From Pseudomonadota bacterium (GTDB lineage: Bacteria > Pseudomonadota > Gammaproteobacteria > Burkholderiales > Burkholderiaceae_C), in contig JAIUPQ010000003.1 in NCBI GenBank assembly GCA_020161145.1, positions 186,001 through 250,000 of the forward strand: a DNA stretch of 64,000 nucleotides, given 5' to 3'. Of the stretch, positions 56,313 to 64,000 are shown piece after piece (the first letter of the stretch is position 1; each line of letters begins with the position of its first letter). The notes below the pieces were generated by a model. It saw only the letters and a list, made by a program, of their open reading frames with translations. It was not told where the DNA came from and did no database searches. A program made the position numbers and the translations under genes.

Positions 56313-57822
56313 GCAGCGTGCTGCTCCAGGGCGAGACATAGCCGTCGGCCTCCACGCTGCGGTAGCGGAAGTAGTAGGTCCCCGGCAGCTCGGGCTTGGG
56401 CGCCGCCCAACTGCCTTGATCCAGCGTGGCGCTGGCCACCAGGTCCTGGAAGGTTTGGTCCTTGGCCAGTTGCGCCTCCTGGCGCGCGTGGGGCTGCGCG
56501 TCCCAGCCCAGCTCCAGGCTGCGCCCGTCGCTGGAGAGGCCGCCGCGCGGCGGCGTGGGGTCGGCGCGCAACTCCAGCGCCTGCGCCTCGCCCCAGGGGC
56601 CATCGCCGATGCGGCCATCCTGGCTGGCCAGGCGCCAATAAATGGCCCCAGGTTCGGCCAGCGTGACCGTGGTCGCGCCACCTTGCAAACCGGCCTTCTC
56701 ATGCAGCAGTTGGGTGAAGGCCGCATCGCGCGCCACCTGCAGGCGGTAGCCTTGGGCCGCCACGTTCTGCGCCCAGGTCAGCGTGATGGCGCCCACTCCG
56801 GCCTTGCCGCGCGGGCCCAGCACGGCGGGAGGCTCGGGGCGGGCGTGCAGCCTGAAGGCATGCACGCCATCCAGCCCCTCCAGCTCTTGCGTGCCGACCC
56901 GGCGCACACGCAGATACCACTGGCCGTCGGGCAGGCCCTCAAAGCGCAGTGGCTGGCCGGCTGGGGCGCGCACGTCGCGCACCACCTGCTCGAAGTTGGC
57001 GTCCGCCGCCACCTGCGCACGCAGCGGCAGGGTTTCATGGGGCAGTGCAAAGCGAACCAGCGGGCTCTCGACCAGCGGCGGCAGCGCCGTCAGGTTGGGC
57101 GCAGGCTCCAGCGTCACCGGATGCGGCCGCTGGCCGGGCACCAACCGCGCGCCCTGGCCCGCTGCCACCGGGGTCTCGGGTGCTTGCGGCACGGCCGCGG
57201 CCACCAGGCCCTCCAGCACCTCGGTACGACTCGCGCCCTCGTGGGCCACGCGGTAGCGCGTGCCGCGCACGCCGATGACGGCCGTGGGCGTGGTCACCTC
57301 CAGCGGCTTGGCGCGCCGCACCTTGGTGGCCAGCACCTCGATGCTGCCTTGAATCACCCGCAGCGCGTTGGCAAAGGCCTCGGCCATCGGGTACTGGGTC
57401 TGCTCGCCCAGCACGGCGTCGGTCTGCGGCGGCAGCCGCACCTCGGTGCCATCGGCCAGCACCAGCAGCGCCGAGCTGTCCACGCCCGTCACGATGCGCG
57501 CACCACCGCCCACCCGCATGGGCAGCACCGGTGCGGCGCCGTCCACGCGCACGTCACCCCGCACCGCGCGCAACTCGGCCGGTGCATCCACTTTGTGCAG
57601 CAGCGTCAGGGGCAGCCTGAGTATCTGGCCCGGCCTGATCAGGTTGGCGTCCGGCAACCGGTTGAGGCGCGCGATCTGCGGCCACTCGGCAGGTTGGATC
57701 AAAAAGGTGCGCGAGATACCGATCAACGTGTCGCCCTGGCGCACCGTGTAGTCAAGGGTATCGGCGGCCGTGGCCGCCAGCGGCAAGGCCAGCGCGAGGT
57801 GAGCAAGAAGGTGGCGCATCAT
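56245..57822 (-). CDS. LysM and FecR domain periplasmic protein
   Basis: 525 residues: signal peptide (about 1-19), a LysM peptidoglycan-binding domain ([20 protein letters not shown]), a FecR-like domain ([38 protein letters not shown]) and two to three fibronectin-type repeats in the C-terminal half ([37 protein letters not shown]). This domain order is usual in proteins that sit beside CHASE2/adenylate cyclase genes, but none is adjacent here. Its 3' end overlaps cysE by 68 bp. Confidence 0.88.
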   Translation of the reverse strand: MMRHLLAHLALALPLAATAADTLDYTVRQGDTLIGISRTFLIQPAEWPQIARLNRLPDANLIRPGQILRLPLTLLHKVDAPAELRAVRGDVRVDGAAPVLPMRVGGGARIVTGVDSSALLVLADGTEVRLPPQTDAVLGEQTQYPMAEAFANALRVIQGSIEVLATKVRRAKPLEVTTPTAVIGVRGTRYRVAHEGASRTEVLEGLVAAAVPQAPETPVAAGQGARLVPGQRPHPVTLEPAPNLTALPPLVESPLVRFALPHETLPLRAQVAADANFEQVVRDVRAPAGQPLRFEGLPDGQWYLRVRRVGTQELEGLDGVHAFRLHARPEPPAVLGPRGKAGVGAITLTWAQNVAAQGYRLQVARDAAFTQLLHEKAGLQGGATTVTLAEPGAIYWRLASQDGRIGDGPWGEAQALELRADPTPPRGGLSSDGRSLELGWDAQPHARQEAQLAKDQTFQDLVASATLDQGSWAAPKPELPGTYYFRYRSVEADGYVSPWSSTLLIELPRDWSGLWWFVPVLALGL

Positions 57823-57825
57823 GGG

Positions 57826-58407
57826 TCAACGAGGAAGGGCAGACTTGGGCCGAAACGCGACGCAGATGGCTGGGTCGGTTTCGATGAACGGGCCTGCGAG
57901 CAGGTCAACACAATAGGGTACTGCAGCAAAAATGCCCGGCACAGGCGGGTTGGCCGCGGGTAACCCCTGCAACGTCTCGGCTATGGACTTGGGTTGACCG
58001 GGCAGGTTGATGATGAGCGCCTGCCTGCGAATCACGGCCACTTGGCGTGACAAGATGGCGGTTGGCACGAAATTCAGGCTGATGGCACGCATTTGCTCCC
58101 CAAAACCGGGCATCACCTTGTCGGCCACGGCCAGGGTGGCCTCGGGCGTGACGTCGCGTGGCGCGGGGCCGGTGCCGCCCGTGGTCAGCACCAGATGGCA
58201 GCCTTGTGCATCCACCAGTTCACGCAGCGTGGCCGCAATGGTGGTCTCGTCGTCGGCGATCAGGCGTTCGTGCCACTCGATGGGGTTGCGCACGGCGTGT
58301 GTCAGCCAGTCGCGCAGCGCCGGCAGGCCTTTGTCCTGGTAGACGCCGGCCGACGCCCGGTCGCTGACGGACACCAGACCGATGTGCACGGGAGCCAGCG
58401 TGGTCAT
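57826..58407 (-). CDS. mog: molybdopterin adenylyltransferase
   Basis: 193 residues; activates molybdopterin with AMP before Mo insertion. The MoCF signature LTTGGTGPAPRDVTPEATLA is present, as are VSDRASAGVYQDKGLPAL near the start and INLPGQPKSIAETLQGLPAA at the end. The start MTTLAPVHIGLVSVSDR was chosen by family alignment. It overlaps darP by 4 bp. Confidence 0.93.
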   Translation of the reverse strand: MTTLAPVHIGLVSVSDRASAGVYQDKGLPALRDWLTHAVRNPIEWHERLIADDETTIAATLRELVDAQGCHLVLTTGGTGPAPRDVTPEATLAVADKVMPGFGEQMRAISLNFVPTAILSRQVAVIRRQALIINLPGQPKSIAETLQGLPAANPPVPGIFAAVPYCVDLLAGPFIETDPAICVAFRPKSALPR

Positions 58408-58928
58408 GATTTGAGCGCCTCCTTGAGCCACTGGAACAGGTCGCGATAGGCGCGGCCGTGGCGCTGCACGGGTTCGTGCGCAGGCTGGCTCTGGGCGTCC
58501 TTGCGCGCCGCGCGCACCAGGCTGCGCAGGTGCTGGGTGTCGCTGCCGGGAAAATCGACCAGCCAGCGCGTCAGCGCTTCGTCGCTGGCCAGCAAGGCGT
58601 CGCGCCAGATCTCGGCCTGATGCAGCGCCAGGCTGTCCTGCGCGCGGCCCAGCCGGAAATCGGCCACCGCCTCCTGCAGCGGTTCGGGATCGGCCTGGCG
58701 CATCAACTTGCCGATGAGTTGCAACTGGCGCCGCCGGCCCTCGTGCGAGCGGGTGCGGTGATGCTCGGCCAGGGCCTCACGCAAGGCGTCGGGCATGACG
58801 ATGCCAGCCAGCCGGCTGGCAGGCAGGGTCAGCAAATCGGCACCCAGTTTCTGCAACGCGTGGGATTCGCGCTTCTGGGCACTCTTGCTCGGCCGCTCGG
58901 GGGCGGTCTCGAATGCGGTGTCTTCCAT
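58404..58928 (-). CDS. darP: ribosome-associated protein DarP/YjgA (DUF615)
   Basis: 174 residues; late assembly of the 50S subunit in the known family. Typical segments are KRESHALQKLGADLLTLPAS, HEGRRRQLQLIGKLMRQADP and the C-terminal AYRDLFQWLKEAL. The start MEDTAFETAPERPSK is selected by family alignment; the frame extends further upstream. It diverges from pmbA with 16 bp between starts. Confidence 0.9.
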   Translation of the reverse strand: MEDTAFETAPERPSKSAQKRESHALQKLGADLLTLPASRLAGIVMPDALREALAEHHRTRSHEGRRRQLQLIGKLMRQADPEPLQEAVADFRLGRAQDSLALHQAEIWRDALLASDEALTRWLVDFPGSDTQHLRSLVRAARKDAQSQPAHEPVQRHGRAYRDLFQWLKEALKS

Positions 58929-58944
58929 AGAGCCAACTATTATC

Positions 58945-60348
58945 ATGGCCGACCCATTTTCGCCTCCGGCCCACCCCCATATGAACCCTGCCGACACCGC
59001 CTTTGCCTACGACCGCGCACAGTTCCAGCAGATCGTCGAGGACGTGCTGGCGCTGGCCCGCGACGCGGGCGCCAGCGATGCAGCCGCCGAGGTCTCCGAG
59101 GGCTGCGGCCTGTCCGTCGCCGTGCGCAAAGGCCAGTTGGAGTCGGTGGAGCGCAATCGCGACAAATCGGTGGGGGTCACCGTCTACATGGGCCAGCGGC
59201 GCGGCAATGCCAGCACGTCGGACTTCAGCCCTGCCGCGCTGCGCCAGACGGTGCAGGCGGCCTTCGACATCGCGCGCTTCACCGCCGAAGACCCCGCCGC
59301 CGGCCTGCCCGACGCGGCCGATCTGGCCAGCAGCGACGAGGCCGCCCGCGATCTGGATCTCTTTCACCCCTGGGCGCTGGATGCCGACATCGCCGCCTCG
59401 CTCGCCCGCCGCTGCGAAGACGCGGCGCTGGCGGTCAGCCCGCGCATCACCAACACCGAGGGCGCCCACGTGTCGGCCCAGCATGCCCACTTCTGGGCCG
59501 GCAACAGCCGGGGCTTCCGTGGCGGCTACCCGTCCACCCGGCACTCGCTGTCGGTGGCGCCCATTGCCGGCAAGGGCGCAGCCATGGAGCGCGACCACTG
59601 GTACACCTCGGAGCGCAACGCCATGCTGCTGGCCGCGCCCGAGGCCGTGGGCCGCTACGCGGCCGAGCGGGCACTCTCGCGCCTGGGCAGTCGCCCGGTG
59701 CGCACGCGGGCGGCGCCGGTGCTGTTCGACGCCCCGCTGGCGGCCGGCATCCTGGGCGCCTATGTACAGGCCACCAGCGGCGGCGCGCTCTACCGCAAGA
59801 CCACCTTCCTCGAAGGCAGCCTGGGCCAGGCCATCTGGGCCGACCACGTCGATCTGCGCGAAGACCCCTGGCGTCCCGGTGGCAAGGCGAGCGCGGCCTT
59901 TGACGACGAAGGCGTGCGCACGGCACCGCGCACCGTCGTGGACGGCGGCGTGACCCAGGGGTATTTTCTGGCCACCTACTCGGCGCGCAAGCTGGGCCTG
60001 CGCACCAGCGGCAATGCGGGCGGCTCGCACAACCTGACGCTGACCAGCCGTCTGACGCAGCCGGGCGACCACCTGGACGAGATGCTGCGCAAGCTGGGCA
60101 CGGGCTTGTTCGTCACCGAGTTGATGGGCCAGGGCGTCAACGCCGTCACGGGCGACTACTCGCGCGGCGCGGCGGGCTTCTGGGTGGAGGGCGGTCGCAT
60201 CGTCCATCCGGTGCAGGAGGTGACCATCGCCGGCAACCTCAAGACCATGCTGCGCGACGTGGCGGCGCTGGGCGCCGATGCCTACACGCTGGGCGGCAAG
60301 ACCTGCGGCGCCATGCTGATCGGGCGGATGCAGATCGCGGGCCAGTAA
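58945..60348 (+). CDS. pmbA: TldE/PmbA metalloprotease subunit
   Basis: 467 residues. With TldD it forms the zinc protease that matures microcin B17-type peptides and degrades CcdA. Family features are DAAAEVSEGCGLSVAVRKGQ, ERNRDKSVGVTVYMGQRRGN and SGNAGGSHNLTLTS. PmbA lacks the HExxxH site of TldD and none is seen. The start could instead be the ATG at 58981 (MNPADTAF); tldD is not in this window. Confidence 0.93.
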   Translation: MADPFSPPAHPHMNPADTAFAYDRAQFQQIVEDVLALARDAGASDAAAEVSEGCGLSVAVRKGQLESVERNRDKSVGVTVYMGQRRGNASTSDFSPAALRQTVQAAFDIARFTAEDPAAGLPDAADLASSDEAARDLDLFHPWALDADIAASLARRCEDAALAVSPRITNTEGAHVSAQHAHFWAGNSRGFRGGYPSTRHSLSVAPIAGKGAAMERDHWYTSERNAMLLAAPEAVGRYAAERALSRLGSRPVRTRAAPVLFDAPLAAGILGAYVQATSGGALYRKTTFLEGSLGQAIWADHVDLREDPWRPGGKASAAFDDEGVRTAPRTVVDGGVTQGYFLATYSARKLGLRTSGNAGGSHNLTLTSRLTQPGDHLDEMLRKLGTGLFVTELMGQGVNAVTGDYSRGAAGFWVEGGRIVHPVQEVTIAGNLKTMLRDVAALGADAYTLGGKTCGAMLIGRMQIAGQ

Positions 60349-60420
60349 GCTCAATGTCATGCACGCCAGACCTTCTGGCATAAGATGGCTGAGTCCCATC
60401 TCTTGGTTGAAGGAGTCTGC

Positions 60421-61500
<1,080 letters not shown>

Positions 61501-61527
61501 CGCACACGGCTGCGTCATCGCCCAGGA

Positions 61528-61553
61528 GCACCCGCACGCGGGTGCTTTTTTTT
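61528..61553 (+). terminator. rho-independent terminator after the DctP gene
   Basis: GCACCCG-CACG-CGGGTGC (7-bp stem) followed by TTTTTTTT, 28 bp after the stop. Confidence 0.95.
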
Positions 61554-61659
61554 GGGGCCTTGCAATCGCTTATGGCTATTGTCTATGTCGCGTCAATTAA
61601 TTTGACCACCGTGCCCTGAGGGCCCTAGGATAGGTCGGTCATCAACAAGGAGCCCGATC

Positions 61660-63177
61660 ATGAGTGAATCCAGCAAATGCCCCGTCACCCACCTGACCAC
61701 CGCCTTCGGTGCGCCGGTGGTGGACAACCAGAACGCAATGACTGCGGGGCCGCGTGGTCCCTTGCTGGCGCAAGACGTGTGGCTCAACGAGAAGCTGGCC
61801 AACTTCGTGCGCGAGGTCATTCCCGAGCGGCGCATGCACGCCAAGGGCTCGGGCGCCTTCGGCACGTTCACCGTGACCCACGACATCACCCGGTACACCC
61901 GCGCCAAATTCCTCGGCGAAGTGGGCAAGAAGACGGAGATGTTCGCCCGCTTTACCACCGTGGCGGGTGAGCGCGGCGCGGCCGACGCCGAGCGCGACAT
62001 CCGTGGCTTCGCGTTGAAGTTCTACACCGAGGAAGGCAACTGGGACATGGTGGGCAACAACACGCCCGTGTTCTTTCTGCGCGACCCACTGAAGTTCGAG
62101 GACCTCAACCGCGCCGTCAAGCGCGACCCGCGCACCAACCTGCGCAGCGCCGCCAACAACTGGGACTTCTGGACGCTGCTGCCCGAGGCCTTCCACCAGG
62201 TCACCGTGGTGATGAGCGACCGCGGCATTCCCAAGAGCTACCGCCACATGCACGGCTTTGGTTCGCACACCTACTCGCTGATCAACGCCAACAACGAACG
62301 CTTCTGGGTCAAGTTCCACTTCCGCACCCAGCAAGGCATCGAGAACCTGACCAATGCCCAGGCCGAGGCCCTCGTCGGCAAAGACCGCGAAAGCCACCAG
62401 AGGGACTTGTACGAGGCCATTGAACGCGGCGACTTCCCCAAGTGGACCATGTACGTGCAGGTCATGCCCGAGACGGACGCCGAGAAAGTGCCCTACCACC
62501 CGTTCGACCTGACCAAGGTCTGGCCGCACCGCGACTACCCGCTGATCGAGGTGGGCGTGTTCGAGCTGAACAAGAACCCCGAGAACTTCTTCATGGACGT
62601 GGAGCAGGCCGCCTTCTCGCCCAGCAACCTCGTGCCTGGCATCAGCGTCAGCCCGGACAAGATGCTGCAGGCGCGGCTTTTCAACTACCCGGATGCGCAG
62701 CGCTACCGGCTGGGCGTCAACCACCACCAGATTCCGGTCAACGCCGCGCGCTGCCCGGTGCACAGCAACCATCGCGACGGCCAGGGCCGCATGGACGGCA
62801 ACTACGGCAGCCGCCCGCATTACGAGCCCAACAGCTACGGCCAATGGCAGCAGCAGCCGCAGTACAAGGAGCCACCGCTGAAGATCAACGGCGCCGCCGA
62901 CCACTGGGACTTCCGCCAGGACGACGCCGACTACTTCAGCCAGCCGCGCGCCTTGTTCAAGCTGATGAAGCCCGCGCAGCAGCAGGCGCTGTTCGGCAAC
63001 ACGGCCGGCGCCATGGGCGATGCACCTGACTTCATCAAATACCGCCACATCCGCAACTGCAACGCCTGCGACCCCGCCTACGGCGAGGGCGTAGCCAAGG
63101 CACTGGGGCTGACCGTGGCCGACGCCCTCAAGGCCCGCGACAGCGACCCGGGCAAGGGCAACGGCGGCTGGCTGTAA
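61660..63177 (+). CDS. katA: monofunctional heme catalase
   Basis: 505 residues; decomposes hydrogen peroxide in the cytoplasm. The distal His lies in [14 protein letters not shown] and the distal Asn in [14 protein letters not shown]; the heme-ligand Tyr is in [14 protein letters not shown]. Size and motifs are those of small-subunit (clade 3) catalases. AAGGAG lies 12 bp upstream. The 106 bp before it, after the DctP terminator, hold no operator I can name (an OxyR site is not evident). Confidence 0.96.
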   Translation: MSESSKCPVTHLTTAFGAPVVDNQNAMTAGPRGPLLAQDVWLNEKLANFVREVIPERRMHAKGSGAFGTFTVTHDITRYTRAKFLGEVGKKTEMFARFTTVAGERGAADAERDIRGFALKFYTEEGNWDMVGNNTPVFFLRDPLKFEDLNRAVKRDPRTNLRSAANNWDFWTLLPEAFHQVTVVMSDRGIPKSYRHMHGFGSHTYSLINANNERFWVKFHFRTQQGIENLTNAQAEALVGKDRESHQRDLYEAIERGDFPKWTMYVQVMPETDAEKVPYHPFDLTKVWPHRDYPLIEVGVFELNKNPENFFMDVEQAAFSPSNLVPGISVSPDKMLQARLFNYPDAQRYRLGVNHHQIPVNAARCPVHSNHRDGQGRMDGNYGSRPHYEPNSYGQWQQQPQYKEPPLKINGAADHWDFRQDDADYFSQPRALFKLMKPAQQQALFGNTAGAMGDAPDFIKYRHIRNCNACDPAYGEGVAKALGLTVADALKARDSDPGKGNGGWL

Positions 63178-63200
63178 CCGCCTCGCCCCCCTTCCTTCGC

Positions 63201-63230
63201 GCCGCTGCCGGGCAATCACCCGGCAGCGGC
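63201..63230 (+). terminator. strong hairpin, likely terminator after katA
   Basis: GCCGCTGCCGGG-caatca-CCCGGCAGCGGC, a 12-bp perfect stem, 24 bp after the katA stop. The following T-tract is weak (GTGCTCATTT), so termination is probable but not certain. Confidence 0.65.
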
Positions 63231-63258
63231 GTGCTCATTTGGTCGTCTGGTTTTTAAA

Positions 63259-63279
63259 CGCGAATCATTCTCATTACAA
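63259..63279 (+). promoter_or_regulatory. Fur-box-like operator before the TonB-dependent receptor
   Basis: The complement reads TTGTAATGAGAATGATTCGC, close to the Fur consensus built on AATGATAATCATT. It lies about 70 bp upstream of the receptor start, at promoter distance, and suggests iron-repressed expression. Confidence 0.65.
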
Positions 63280-63349
63280 TCGCCCCGATCTTTGGCATGA
63301 GGCCAGCCGCCGACCGGCGCCTCATCAGCTTTTTCAGTATCGGGACGCC

Positions 63350-64000
63350 ATGCAAACCAAGACAGTCCGGGCGCGCCGATGCCCTCGCTCCACCCCGGCC
63401 CTGAACCGGCCACTGAGTGCCCTCGCCGCCGGCCTGCTGGCCAGTGCCGCCCACGCGCAGCAGACGCCGCCCGAGGCGACCGATGCGGCTGACGAAACCA
63501 CCCCTGCAGTGCAGACCGTGGTCGTCACCGCCACCCGCGGCAGCAAGGCCGTGGAGAAGATCCCGGGCGCCATCAGCGTGATCTCGCGCGACGAGATCGA
63601 CGCCCAGGGCCTGATCAGCGAAGACCCCAGCCAGTTGCTGGCCGCCCAGGTGCCGGGCTACGCCCCGGCGCGGCAGAAGCTGACCAACTTTGGCGAAGGC
63701 CTGCGCGGCCGCAACGCGCTGCTGCTGCTGGACGGCATCCCGCAGACCAACCCCCTGCGCTACGGGGGCCGCGAGGGCTACTTCGCCGACCCCATGGTCG
63801 TCGAGCGCATCGAGGTCGTCAGCGGCGCCTCGGCGGTGCAAGGCATGGGCGCCACCGGCGGCATCATCAACACCATCACCCGCCACCCCACCCAGCCCGG
63901 CACCCGGCACACGCTGGAGCTGAAGTACGGCACCCAGGGCCATGGCGACACCCAGGCCTGGAAAACGGGCTACCTGCTCGAGCACCGCAGCGAGGGGCCG
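63350..64000 (+). CDS. TonB-dependent outer-membrane receptor, N-terminal part
   Basis: 217 codons present, cut by the right edge. Signal peptide (LSALAAGLLASAAHAQ), then a TonB-box/plug region: QTVVVTATRGSKAVEKIPGA, ISVISRDEIDAQGL, GLRGRNALLLLDGIPQTNPL and VERIEVVSGASAVQGMGATG. This is the plug of a siderophore or similar receptor, most likely for iron given the Fur-box-like site upstream; the ligand is not determinable. Confidence 0.9.
   Translation, partial: MQTKTVRARRCPRSTPALNRPLSALAAGLLASAAHAQQTPPEATDAADETTPAVQTVVVTATRGSKAVEKIPGAISVISRDEIDAQGLISEDPSQLLAAQVPGYAPARQKLTNFGEGLRGRNALLLLDGIPQTNPLRYGGREGYFADPMVVERIEVVSGASAVQGMGATGGIINTITRHPTQPGTRHTLELKYGTQGHGDTQAWKTGYLLEHRSEGP

Noticed and set aside
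61554-61659. OxyR-binding site before katA
   Set aside because: CTAT-like pieces are present but the four-part ATAG spacing is not met, so no site is called.

Overview
The window is a chromosomal segment of a high-GC betaproteobacterium. The gene content and order (rpsB-tsf-pyrH-frr-uppS-cdsA-dxr, a TAXI-type TRAP operon with a DUF1850 gene, a leucine/isovalerate degradation locus with a TetR-type regulator, PmbA/DarP/Mog) fit Burkholderiales, most likely Comamonadaceae. The genus cannot be fixed by eye. Coding density is very high, starts and stops often overlap, and GTG/TTG starts occur. I saw no rRNA, tRNA, CRISPR array or prophage.

Layout. 1-5.5 kb (minus): translation and envelope cluster rpsB, tsf, pyrH, frr, uppS, cdsA, dxr (dxr runs off the left edge), with a structured rpsB leader and an attenuator-like terminator between rpsB and tsf. 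5.7-11.9 kb (plus): a DadA-like flavoprotein, a TAXI-TRAP transporter (binding protein, fused permease, DUF1850) and nnrD. 11.9-18.3 kb: housekeeping and signalling genes (YbaK-type deacylase, a proline-rich membrane protein, an alpha/beta hydrolase, a Cache-GGDEF diguanylate cyclase, a radical SAM protein, ferredoxin-NADP reductase, an RluA-type pseudouridine synthase).

18.3-26.1 kb is accessory: two GNAT acetyltransferases, an IS30-type transposase remnant, a DUF488 protein, a lipoprotein, a three-gene operon (membrane protein, small XRE regulator, LACTB-like serine hydrolase) behind a perfect palindrome, and two AT-rich genes, one a two-TM SLATT-like protein and one unrecognised. 

26.2-37.7 kb (minus) is one long array for leucine/isovalerate catabolism: isovaleryl-CoA dehydrogenase, acyl-CoA synthetase, methylcrotonyl-CoA carboxylase beta, then bioA-bioF-bioD, methylglutaconyl-CoA hydratase, a DUF4126 membrane protein and the biotin-carrying carboxylase alpha subunit. 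Cofactor synthesis therefore sits inside the operon of a biotin-dependent enzyme. A TetR gene diverges from it, and similar palindromes lie before both transcription units. The start of the alpha-subunit gene is repeated in tandem (124-bp units), making two decoy 43-codon ORFs.

37.8-51.8 kb: TetR, a class IV aminotransferase with a sulfotransferase-like protein, a thioesterase, an SDR, ETF-ubiquinone oxidoreductase (the electron outlet for the acyl-CoA dehydrogenase), tatABC, divergent glpK/glpD, a VOC protein, a UbiM-like hydroxylase, asparaginase and lexA with its own SOS box. 51.9-64 kb: tandem secreted subtilases with matching upstream boxes, a cysE-type gene overlapping a LysM-FecR gene tail to tail, mog, darP, pmbA, an orphan TRAP binding protein, a catalase, and a TonB-dependent receptor (cut by the right edge) behind a Fur-box-like site.
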